Positions 42,741 through 52,565 of a stretch of 64,000 nucleotides of DNA are shown here, one piece after another (the first letter of the stretch is position 1; each line of letters starts with the position of its first letter). The notes under the pieces were generated by a model, which worked only from the letters and a program-made list of their open reading frames with translations, was not told the DNA's origin and did no database searches. Source of the stretch: Symbiodinium sp. CCMP2592 (taxonomy: Eukaryota > Sar > Dinophyceae > Suessiales > Symbiodiniaceae); NCBI GenBank assembly GCA_905221615.1, contig CAJNDT010000134.1:186001-250000 (forward strand). Direction: 5' to 3'. A program made the translations under genes and the position numbers.

Positions 42741-45700
42741 GTCAAGCCCACAGTGCTTGTCACTGGATGTGCTGGCTATGTGGCAACGAAGCTTGGCAAA
42801 CGACTTGACAACCAGAGCTCAGAGGCTTCATTGGAGAGAGACATGATGCGACATCTGCCGATCTGAGGAGTATCATACGCAAGCTGGTCAGTGATGGGTA
42901 CAAGGCCAACATGCCCTCCGAATGTTGTGCTTGGAATCAGTGTTTGCAACCTTTCCAGAAAGGGTGTTTCGGTTTTGATCTCGAATCTTTTCCTCGAGCT
43001 GGGTCATCTGATTTCCGACCCGTGTGCCTGTTCGAGTGCCAAAAGTCTCGAAGCCAGCCCCTGGCGTCTTAAAACAAGCCTCGGCCATCAGAAACCTAAC
43101 CTGGAACGGATAAGGCATGCCTGCCCCTCTTCTCTCTATAGCCACGACAATCTGAAAAACACAACTTGCGTCGTCTGATAAAGAGGGCACAAACAAGATG
43201 GGCTAGGTCAGAATTAAGATTGTCGAGGTCAGAAAAAGGACGCGAGGCCAAAACGTATTTCTGATGGTCAAAAAAAACACCTCCTCCTGAGTGATGCGCC
43301 AAAGCCGTTGCATCTACCAACACGAGCTTGATCACACGCGTGCAGTGTTCGTCTTTCCATACTTTCCCGTCCACTGCTATCACCTCCATGGTGTGAGAGT
43401 CTGGTCTTTGCTTTGCTGTTTTTACAGAGTGTCTCCAGATCTGTCGATTTCCTTACATACGTCGCCGGGTTCCTCAGATTTTTTTCGATTGCCCGGCGTC
43501 GTTTGCTTGCTGCCTGGTCTTGGATGGTAACCAACCAGAAAGCCTCCGCCAGCGTTTTGTCTTTCTGCTCGTCGTTGCTGTTATATATCTCAGCTGTACT
43601 GACCAAGTTGATTCGTCGGTCGGTGTGCTGTTTGTAGGCATGAACTGGTTTCTATGTCGGAGCTTCGGAACTGGTTGGTGCTTCGGCTCCAGTGGTGTCC
43701 CTGGGGCACTGGCCAAGCTGCAATGGCGTACTCCGTAGTTGCAGCTGTCACAATGTATGGCTTGGAAAGAACGGTGCAAGTTCCTCCACCCATTCGGATG
43801 GAGACTGGAACCGGCCGAAAATTACTTTCATCTCGCTCCGAGCAAGGCCGCTCTCAACTCAAAAAGCAAAGGAAGGCATAGTCGGCATAGCACAGTCGGC
43901 GCATGATTTGGTGGCTTCGAGTGCAGTAGCGCGTCACTGGCAATGGCATAGAACCTCATTGAAGGCATTCGTGTCTCAGAGACTCAACACCCAAACGAAG
44001 GTGCGCGGCACGATGCGATCCGTGGACGTCAGTGACACTCGAGCCTGTTGCCCGGAGAAAGACATGCACCTGAGGTGTGCAGTGTCCTCGACACAAGGTA
44101 GCGATGATGAAGCGCATCTTCCCTCAAGTGGAGTTGGTGGAGGCATCTGGGCTCGCCCCAACGTATCTTGCCCCGCTTTCTCTCAAGCTTACCTTGTCCG
44201 AGGCTGATCTGCTAGGGGCAGAGGACAGCTTCGCCAAGGCTGGATGGACTGAGAAGATCTCATGTTCCAGTCGCCATTCCTGATGCAGCAACAAATGTCA
44301 GGCCATGGAAGGCTGCAAGTACGTCATCCACACGGCGTCACCTTTTAAGCAGCGGCCTTTACTCAAGCGAGACTGTGAGAGGACCATTGCACCACAGGCG
44401 TTGTCTTCAAGCCTCGAGGCTCGATGCCAAGGACGTCCAGGCGGAGCTCATCGCACCAGCGATAAAGGGCACCGAGGCAGCGATGAACTTGGCATGCCTT
44501 TCTCGGAGCTCAGTCAGGCATTAACACGAAGGCAGTCACATTAATTCGAAATCGGGCATGTGCTGGGCATGTGCATCAGCTGGCCATCGCATGCGCAAGA
44601 GGGCAGCTTGATGCGGTACTTACCACAACATCGGATTATTGCCCAGATGGGCTTGGAGAGGCTGTGATGCGAGCAGCAGCGAAGGCTCGCTCTTGAGACC
44701 GAGTGCTTTGATCAGCTGACGAGCAGAGTCGAAAAACTAACCGAATTGGTTCCATTTTGGCTTGTCTATGGGTGCAGGCAAAGATTTCCAGAGTGGTCCT
44801 CACCTCCTCCGTTGCAGCCATTGGAAACTGGACAAAGGCCGCTGTACCAACTCTGTGCTAAAGTGTATCGAAGAGACTTGACTGTGCGCGAAAGGAGGGA
44901 AAGTCGGGCAAGGCACGGCCTGCAGCTAATGTGCTGACTGCGTTTCTTCCAGAGATGCCAGCTGATCTGCTGTTGCCAGGTCTGGACTGAGGAGGATTGG
45001 TGTGAGGACGAGCCGGACGGTCCGGTTACAGGCCTCTGAATTCCATGCTTCGGCAGAAGCACAGAGTCAGGCAGTTTAATAGACAGCAAAAAGGTCAGGG
45101 GGCAGTTCCCTTCATGTGCTCTGATCGTGTAGGAATCCACCTCCCTGCACGGAAGAGCCTTTTCTGCCTTGGTGCTGCGCGGCAATATCGGTGCAGGTTA
45201 CAGAGTTTCCAAGACCTTAGCTGAAAAGAAGGCTTGGGAATTGTCCAAAGAGCCTGTTCCTTATTGTTCGCTGAGGCCAGGCCCCAAAGTCCAAGTCGCA
45301 GATCCCTGCTTGGGCTCAGGTTAGGTGTTGAGCTGGCAGTTCTGAACCCGGGCTTCGTGATCGGTTGGATCCTGAGGATCCTATAAACTCCTGATCTTCT
45401 CTCTGCGCCCACTGGAGTCGAAGGCCCCATGCTTTCCGCGCGGAAAGATGGTGAGTCCGTGCAGTTCATGGTGAAAATGCTGGACCCAAGCTCAGCGTGC
45501 TCTTGGTACTTGGTATGTGTATCTGGCATTTACGTCTCCGTCTCGTGGTGTTACAGCAATTTCTGCCTGCCGAAGGATGGCACCATGAAGGAGAAGGCAC
45601 CTCATATCATACGTTATATGTTATATAATCTATATAGTGTATATATATATATATTTATTTAACATATCCTGCAAAGTACAAATTACGTATGTATATATGA

Positions 45701-46800
45701 GAGTTGGCTTTCTGCGGAGCTTTGCGTTTGGCAGCTTCTGCTCGTGCTCCTTGCAGGCCGCTGCTGGTCAGCTCGCCGGCTACCCGAAGCCTGTCCGGCT
45801 CCCGATCTCCCCCCATCCTGTGGTGTGTATGATGGTTTAGGGTTTAGGATTTAGGTTTTGGGGTTTAGGGTCACCCGTTTTGCGTGCAGGTTACCGATGT
45901 TCGCGACCTGGCCCTGGCGCATGCTTGGACCTCAGAGTCGTGAGCCAAGTTGGCTTCTGGCCGACAGCTACTCTGCAACTCTGCTCGACGATGGATAGCG
46001 GATATCGTCTTCTTGCTGTTCTTTTAGGCTGGCGATGGGCGTGCTGGTTGCTTTCTGTGAACTCCCTTGTAACTTCCCTGTAGCTTCTCTTCTTCTAGTT
46101 TCTAGATGATTCTGAGATTCGTGGCATGGAAGAAGACATGATTCTCAACAGAGTTTTCATTCTCCGAAGTGGTGACGCCAAGCACCATAGACGCGTAGCA
46201 CTGCAACATATGGCGCACTTTAACCCTGACCCTCCATGGGTGCTCTGAGAATGTTCACAACGACGTGTTTCTAGCAGCCCTTGTCTGGGGGAGGTCCGAG
46301 CAATGGAGAAAGAGGAGGCTGCTGGCAAGCGAGTTCTGATCTGTTCAGAAACTGGTTATACGTCAGCGCGAGCCTCGGCTCCTGCAGGGACATCATTCTC
46401 GCAGAAGGTGCTGGCAGGCTCCGTTACCATCTGACTCAGGCCAAGATGGCTTCGCTTCTTGGTGATCGCTTCAAGGCGAGAGGGGTGAGCTGCGGGATGC
46501 TGAAGCTGGTCTTCTCGCACTTTCAGAGCGGGTTTGGTGGAGGCGTACCCACTCCCAACGGAGAGCCAGGAGCAGGAAATTGATGCGAAGTACGACCCCC
46601 AAAGTCGGCGCTGTGTCTATGATCCTGGCATCCCGGTACGGTAGGAGTAAGAGCCCAGGTTCGACAACAAGAGGACGAAGGAGGGGTCCTTGCATCCTCT
46701 AGAGTCAGAGTTGCCCTTGCCGTATGGACATGTCTCGAGGAGATCCTGGGTGTCTCTTTGCGCCCCGTGGAAGTCTCCTTGCGAGATATGGCAGCTGCCG
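42741..46800 (+). CDS. Dihydroflavonol-4-reductase/cinnamoyl-CoA-reductase-like NAD(P)H reductase, multi-exon
   Basis: An extended short-chain dehydrogenase. The Rossmann motif is TVLVTGCAGYVAT (42741-42790), followed by SIIRKLVSDGYK (42868-42904), VRGTMRSVD (44001-44027), VAMMKRIFPQ (44098-44127), LTLSEADLLGAEDSFAK (44188-44238), AMEGCKYVIHTASPF (44302-44348) and DVQAELIAPAIKGTEAAMNL (44419-44491). AVLTTTSDYCPDG (about 44620) and VWTEEDWCEDEPDGP (44980-45024) come next. The catalytic YxxxK is YRVSK in YRVSKTLAEKKAWELSK (to 45251). LGVELAVLNPGFVIG (45320-45363), PMLSARKDGESVQFMVKMLD (from 45424) and VTDVRDLALAH (45890-45922) follow, then VRAMEKEEAAGKRVLICSET (about 46293-46355), and LGVSLRPVEVSLRDMAAAAL near the end. 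The order is that of the family throughout. Such enzymes reduce ketone, aldehyde or acyl-CoA groups with NADPH; the substrate is unknown. Introns of fitting phase at 42791, 42905 (1096 bp), 44239, 44349, 45252 and 45923 start with GC. A few joins remain open. Confidence 0.85.
45600..45665 (+). repeat. AT-rich TATATA tract
   Basis: GTTATATAATCTATATAGTG and (TA)n inside an intron of the reductase gene. Confidence 0.7.
45833..45872 (+). repeat. Interstitial TTTAGGG-like tract
   Basis: GGTTTAGGGTTTAGGATTTAGG and then GGGGTTTAGGG lie 18 bp before the exon at 45890, in a reductase intron. Confidence 0.75.
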
Positions 46801-47199
46801 CGCTGAGGTGCTGCATGTGCGGCTTTACTCCAGCCATTGCTGAAGGGTGTTTACACATGTTTGTAAGCACATTGCAGGCTGGGAATGGTAGAACGAAAGC
46901 GGTCATCCTAGACCGAAAGCTGTTGACCGGAAACGTCTCTGTGTGTGGCTGTATGAGTTTTTCTGTGCAAACAAAGGTTCATCAAGAAAGCGGCCAAGGG
47001 ATTTGGCAAGGTCACAGACATTATGACAGGTGCTTAACTGGACACTCAGTCCCAGGCCCTTCTAGTACGGTGCTTCAGACGGGAATCCTGCCTTACTGAG
47101 GCCAGACAGCAGGAGCGTGTACCTCCTCGTGAGTGTCGTCTCCATCGGAACACCCGAGGCCTCGTGAGCGCGCGGATACAGCGGGCAAGCAGCCGGCAG

Positions 47200-47502
47200 A
47201 AGCTAGGAACTGGTTGCTGGGTGTGCCAGGAGGGCAGAGGTGGAGACACAATCACAGAGGCTGCCATTGCCCATTTCTTCTTGTTGCATTTGATTGTGCC
47301 TGGAGCACTTGCGTGTTCTGCAGGTCGTGGTTGGCGACTCCACCGGAGTAGTGACTGTCCGGTTAAACAGCGAGGAGATGAAGGCAAGACAGAAAGCTCC
47401 CCGTCTCAAGGTGTGTGTGCTCTTCATTGCTCCAATTTGAAGGCTTTGGGGGCCGTCGGCGATGTGGTCGAGATCAGGAATGGCGCCGTCAAAATGACAA
47501 AG
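47200..47502 (+). CDS. OB-fold nucleic-acid-binding protein (SOSS-B-like), partial exons
   Basis: Three exons fit together: one ending GRGGDTITEA (to 47262), VVVGDSTGVVTVRLNSEEMK (47324-47383) and ALGAVGDVVEIRNGAVKMTK (47443-47502). The pattern VGDxTGxxxxRL, then GDxVxxRNGxVKMxK, matches the beta strands of small OB-fold proteins of the SOSS-B/NABP type and their plant relatives, which bind single-stranded DNA or RNA. All three following donors are GC (at 47263, 47384 and 47503), and the two complete introns are 61 and 59 bp. Each full exon is exactly 60 nt. The N-terminal strand exon and the C-terminal KWG-type motif were not placed. WGNARHRS near 47785 and VMPVIEVRAAQVTHPHPIRK near 47780-47850 are candidates. 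Confidence 0.6.
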
Positions 47503-48329
47503 GCAAGAAGCACGTCACCTCAAACTGTTCATCTTTGACACAGCTGCGCGGTGCTGCTGATTTGCTTCCTGATGGACTGTGGCTCAAGCATAGCTCCTTC
47601 GCACCATATCAGAGCCATACATGTTTTCAGCGTGCATGTCCACTTCAGCGGGAGCTGCAAAGGCAGCAAAGGAGAGGTGCATGTGACATTCAGAACCAGA
47701 CGGCCTGGAATCCGAAAGAGTTCCTGACCATCCTCGCACTCTCTTCGGTGGTTACTGAGTCTCCACTCTTGGTGGCAGGATGGGGTAATGCCCGTCATCG
47801 AAGTCAGAGCCGCGCAAGTCACGCATCCGCATCCTATCCGCAAGTCCGAGTCGTTCCTTTTCGAGCCTCCGCCGAGAGATGCCGAGGACTGGAGATCCAA
47901 AGTTTTCCGTGATGCAGCCTTTCCCAGCAGGAATTTCCGAAAAGGACGCAGACCCATTCCTCATGTGTGCTTGGGCTGCAAGCCTGTCGGGTGCTGAAGC
48001 AGGACTGTGAGAGTGGGTGGGGGGCAGAGGCAGATTGGCGCATGTCCCGGCAGGCGACGAGTTTGGGCCTTCCGTTAGCTCAGGCGTGGAGACCCACCCC
48101 GCCGCTTGGAGAAGCGATGGACTCCCGTCACTCCCCGAAGCAAAGGGTCAAAGAGCGGACCTGAGGACAAATTTCCTGTGGCATGGCATCCTCACATGGG
48201 CATGGACACTACGTGGCACTTTGGGGAACTTTTTAAGTTCCCTTTATAGAAGGTGCCTATTCATAAATGCTTTTCTCAGCCCCAAAACTACAAGCCAGGA
48301 CATTATGACCTACATGCGAGAGGGATATG

Positions 48330-48511
48330 GCCGGCATGCAGACTCTCTCGGCAACCGAGAGACGCAACGGGCTCGTTCGCACACGTCGGCAGAGGGAGTG
48401 GCTGTGCGCGTCGGCAACAGATGCGAGGTTCCAGGGTCCCGGTTTTCAGTGGATCAGTGTTGGCAGCGGCATAGAGCACGCTGAAGGCGGTGGCACCCCG
48501 AAAGGCCAGGT
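48330..48511 (+). CDS. Candidate exon ending at strong donor
   Basis: A + frame reads TERRNGLVRTRRQREWLCAS and then WISVGSGIEHAEGGGTPKGQ and ends at CAG|GTGAGT, a consensus GT donor. No domain recognised. Confidence 0.35.
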
Positions 48512-49177
48512 GAGTCTAAACACCGTTCCTTGAGGCTGACCACCGCTCGTAAGTTGTTTGTTCTGACTAGGAGAGACGCAGCATGGTTTCCAGATTTGGC
48601 TGAATGTACCGAAAAAGCACAAAGCAGATGATCCTGAGCCCCCTGGTGTGATTTCATTTTCCTCTCTTGCTGTAACAGCCGTTCGTAAAGTGTCACGCAG
48701 ATACGGGACGGTGGACGAGAAGCTCTTGCCAGTTTTCGAACTGGAGGCAAATATGCGCAGTCGCTTGCCATGCTCTTCTCTTGGGTCTTTCTGAGCTGGA
48801 GGAAGGTGCCGGCCAAGCGCGGCTTCTCGCGGGTCCCTATCATGGTCAGGCACTGTGGGGTGAGGATGAGCAGAAAGCGGTTGCCATGACATCAGAAGTC
48901 GAAGCTCAGAAGAGGGTGGGTTGGCCGCGACCCCGTGCAGGCTGGCGCTTTCAGGACGAAGCAAAGTGTGCAAATGATCGATTTCGAGGCGCAGTGTGCA
49001 GACTGTCCGCAGACTTGACGCCCTGAGCTCTGAACTCAGATCCTGCCTGGATCCACGGTGTGTCATTCCGTCCCGGAAGAGATGAATACGGTTCTGGTAT
49101 ACTGCTACAAAGGCGGGAGGGCTTTATGTAAATCTGCCAGCTAGAGCGCAGCCACAGCCGTTGCATGCCTTTGGACC

Positions 49178-49881
49178 GTGTTATACGATGATGGGAGGCC
49201 AGTGCCGCGTCGGGGCAGAGGGCAAAGTGCGACTGGACTGTACATAGTTCTGGTGCACCTTCGTGCGATTCAGGTTTTGCCGGATTCTGTGAAAGCCGAA
49301 GTCAGAGATCGTAAGAAGCTGCAAGAAGCCTTCAGAGGCGGTGCCTGTTTCTGTCCTGTCTCTGTGGCTATGCTGCTACACTGGCAGCGTCAGCTCAGGC
49401 TGCCCGCTCAGCACGTTGCTCGGCTAGATGCCAACAGGACGGCCGACAGGAGCCTTCTGCTGGAAGCATCGGCCAAGGAAGCCTTGCCTTCATTTGCCTA
49501 GCGCCTTAGCACCTTTCGCTTCGAGCCGAATTCGCATGGCAGAGAGGATGGCGCAAGTTGCCTGCTGTTTGCTGGCAAGCGCATCAATGAATCGAGACTC
49601 GCCCGAAACTGTAGCTCGCATCAGGCTGCAGCATTCAGGGCCATGCGCGGTCTAAGAACTCTGGTCTTGATTGAGTGAGGATTGCCTGGCACGGGCCGTT
49701 CGTGGCAACCGACAAGAAGGAGCTGATGCTCGCCTTCCGTGCCTATCAGGCGGCTTGTTCTGTTCCTTGGTGGCCGCAACGGATAAGAAGCATCTCCACT
49801 AAGGATGGCAAGTTCCCACCAAAGCGAGTTCCGTGGGACTATCGCAAAGCCTCTGCGAAGCCAGAGTGTGACGTGGTTTGA
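49178..49881 (+). CDS. Candidate coding segments, unrecognised
   Basis: A 107-codon frame (49178-49501) contains VLPDSVKAEVRDRKKLQEAF and LLHWQRQLRLPAQHVARLDA. A second frame (49675-49881) starts MRIAWHGPFVATDKKELMLA. Both look protein-like. No family pattern or secure junctions. Confidence 0.3.
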
Positions 49882-51540
49882 AGGTAGTTTCGGATCCATG
49901 AGGCCATCTGTGTTCTGGAGCACTTCAGTGCTGAACTGTCTGGAAGCCTTAGCATAGTCTCCTGCCCGTCTCCCTCGCAGACGCATGTGAGGAAGGGGTG
50001 CCGATTTCGGACTTTCTCGCAAATTGTTCTGAGGAGCAGTCACCTGGCAGCGAGTGCACATCGTCGCCGATTCCTGGACAAAAGATGGGATCACGACTGA
50101 GACCTTGTAAATACCACAGGACAGTGTCCTACAGCCACACTACAATTTGCCTATTGCATTCACCCAGATGGGTCGTTATGGATCTCCTGTACAGGGCTGG
50201 TCGGTCGTCCGCGTTGTGTGGCTTACCAAAAAATGCCCGGTCTGCTTCCTTGCTGAGCAGTGATCAAGCTGCGTATCACCAAGCTGGTAAGATCATTTGG
50301 TCAGCATGGCTCAGGGCTTTATCCGGCTCATCGTCGGCAAGCTCCCGCCTGAGAAATCGATACGTGCTTGAGTGCTTGCAGTTTGCTGGCACTCCACCCG
50401 CAGGTGGGGCAAAGTTGCTAAACACGATGGTGACACCACCGTGACTCCCAGCCAGGCAATATGTTGAAAGCGCATAGTGTGACCGTGTCTGTGTGAACGA
50501 TCAACTGCAGGCGCGGGATATCTCCAGCACAGAGTATGAGCTCGTTGCAGCATGAATCTCTGAAGGCTGTGCTACTTTTTAATCTGGTCGTTCGTGTTTG
50601 CGAGTTGGCTAACTGCCGAATGCCGAACTTGGTACTGGTACTTGTGTCGAGGACGTCTGGACCATCTAACTAGGCAGCCGCTGATCGCAATCACATTCCA
50701 GAAATCGTGTTGCTGTTTCACGAGCTGTCGGCGTGGAGGAGTTTGTGTGCAGGCAGCTTTCCATGACAGTTTCAGCCTTTGTTGGTACAAGTTTCTGTGC
50801 ATTGATGTCCTGACTTGCTGAGCATAGCATCTTTTGGTAGTGAGGGTTGTGGGGCCATAAGCCATAAACGCTCACTGCATGGCAGCTCCATGGCGTCTCG
50901 TAGCAATTCGGGGACAGAAGTCAGGTGTTGCAGCCCGAATGCAAGCAAGAGATTTTTAGAGACTGCAGGCGTCGATTTTCTTTGATAGCAAACCGCAACG
51001 TACGTGTGTCTCGTTGGCTGCATACCCTACCTCGCAAGCGGACACAAGATCTCGGCAAGCTGTGCATCAACGCCGCATGGGCCTGAAATGATTCCGATAT
51101 TCTTGAAGAAGATGATTAGTGAGGTGCACGATTGCCATGTGCTTGCAATGTGTTTAAGTAGCCAGGACCTGTCGCATAGACGAAGCTATCTCGCGTATCT
51201 CGAACAAAAGCTGCAGTGCTGAGGGCCACCAGTACGGAAGTTGAACCAGATTTGATTCTTCTGGGCTCAATTCTATCCACGCCGAAAGCACCGCGACCGG
51301 GACGGTGCTCGACGCTGCCGATTGGAAGTCATTGTCAAGCATGGGCCGAGAGTCGTCCTCATACTTCTGAGACGAGTTCTTCCAATCCGGCAAGAAGACT
51401 GTTTAGGTGGCCCTCCACAACCGGTAGGAGCGAGTTGAACCTACCGTCAGATTTGCAGTTGCAGAGCAGCAAAGCACTCCTTGTGAGAAGGTGTCCCTGT
51501 GCAAACCTCGGGCTCGTACTGGAACATGTTCAGTCGAGGT
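49882..51540. other. No gene recognised
   Basis: Short frames only. From about 50.5 kb base composition begins to shift toward AT. Confidence 0.3.
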
Positions 51541-51554
51541 ATCTAGTACAAGAC

Positions 51555-51680
51555 AAGAACATACTTACCCACGCACATACCTACCCACATACTTACATAC
51601 CTACATACATACTGTTACATATATATATATATATATGTATACACACATAAGTGTCACATGTTGTATATGTGTATATGTGT
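51555..51680 (+). repeat. TACA/TACC and TA microsatellites
   Basis: CATACCTACCCACATACTTA-type tetranucleotide repeats (51565-51612), then (TA)n at 51619-51636 and GTGTATATGTGTATATGTG. Confidence 0.9.
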
Positions 51681-51705
51681 GGGCTTTACAAGTCCTTTGG
51701 CTGCG

Positions 51706-52158
51706 ATGTCGGGCCTGGAGCTGGTACAAGCGCTGAACGAGTGGCACTGGAACAACAATTGCTTCCACGATCACGTCCTGCAGTTTGCGAAGAGCCATGA
51801 GTTGGTCCTGAAATCGGAAGAGGATGAGCATTCTCATGAGCTGTATCAGCTCCACGAAGACTTCAGGCAGCTGCTGGAAAGCTTTGTTACGAGCTTTCTG
51901 GACCATTATGGTGCGACTCTAGACAATTTGGAGGCCGCGCTGCTTGAAGCGCAGGCCTCGGATGACCTGTACGTCACGATGAGCTCTGAGGTTGTTCGAG
52001 AAGAGCTCTTCGCGTTACTGGATTATCAGGCTTTCCATAAGACAATGCTTCGTGCAGTGGCAATGGATGCAGAATCACAGCGGCCAGTGGGTGCTCCTGC
52101 CGACGATGATTTCAGGGACACTGTGGGGCCAGGAAGGAACAATGGATACCTGTCATAG
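51706..52158 (+). CDS. BART-domain-like protein (ARL2BP/CFAP36-type)
   Basis: A 150-residue protein in one exon, starting MSGLELVQALNEWHWNNN. The segment from about residue 20 to 120 is helical and fits the BART pattern: FAKSHELVL, then EDEHSHELYQLHEDFRQLLE, FVTSFLDHYGATLDNLEAAL and VREELFALLDYQAFHKTML. BART domains (ARL2BP, CFAP36) bind the small GTPases ARL2 and ARL3 and act in ciliary and mitochondrial traffic. The first ATG of the frame (51658) lies in TA-rich repeat, so the ATG at 51706 is preferred. It is the last + strand gene before the AT-rich zone. The family is judged from the pattern of spacing, not from a search. Confidence 0.6.
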   Translation: MSGLELVQALNEWHWNNNCFHDHVLQFAKSHELVLKSEEDEHSHELYQLHEDFRQLLESFVTSFLDHYGATLDNLEAALLEAQASDDLYVTMSSEVVREELFALLDYQAFHKTMLRAVAMDAESQRPVGAPADDDFRDTVGPGRNNGYLS

Positions 52159-52439
52159 TATTCGTGAGATTTACAACAGCACAGACGGGCCGACCGGGAG
52201 CATCAGAACCCTTGTCTGCCTGATCAAGAGGTGTGCAGAAGAACATCTAGATCATCAATTCCGAGCGGCTGCTACCAAACGTTGACCCAACTTTGTGAAG
52301 GATCGTCGGATTACCGACGGACGTCGGAGGTGCAGGAACTGGACAAGATGGAGGCGGCCAAGGCTTGCATGCTACAATGCACAACTCAAATCTGGAAATC
52401 TCAAGAACTTTGGGAATTCAGATATCATGATTTATAAAC

Positions 52440-52563
52440 TTCATTTCAAACTCAATCATTCGACTTGAAGAACTTATATATCAGATTATCGAAATAGTTC
52501 ATAATTATTAAAGGTAGAAGATACAGAAATCTACTTACTGGTGGATCTCTCTCTCTCTCTATA
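52440..52563. other. Start of AT-rich zone; (TC)n at 52547-52560
   Basis: Composition drops sharply to AT-rich after about 52400. No gene seen. Confidence 0.6.
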
Positions 52564-52565
52564 TA

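Noticed and set aside
47580..47588. TGGCTCAAG, 9 bases of the spliced-leader 3' end
   Set aside because: Single occurrence within or near OB-fold exons, without homologous copies. Chance is likely.
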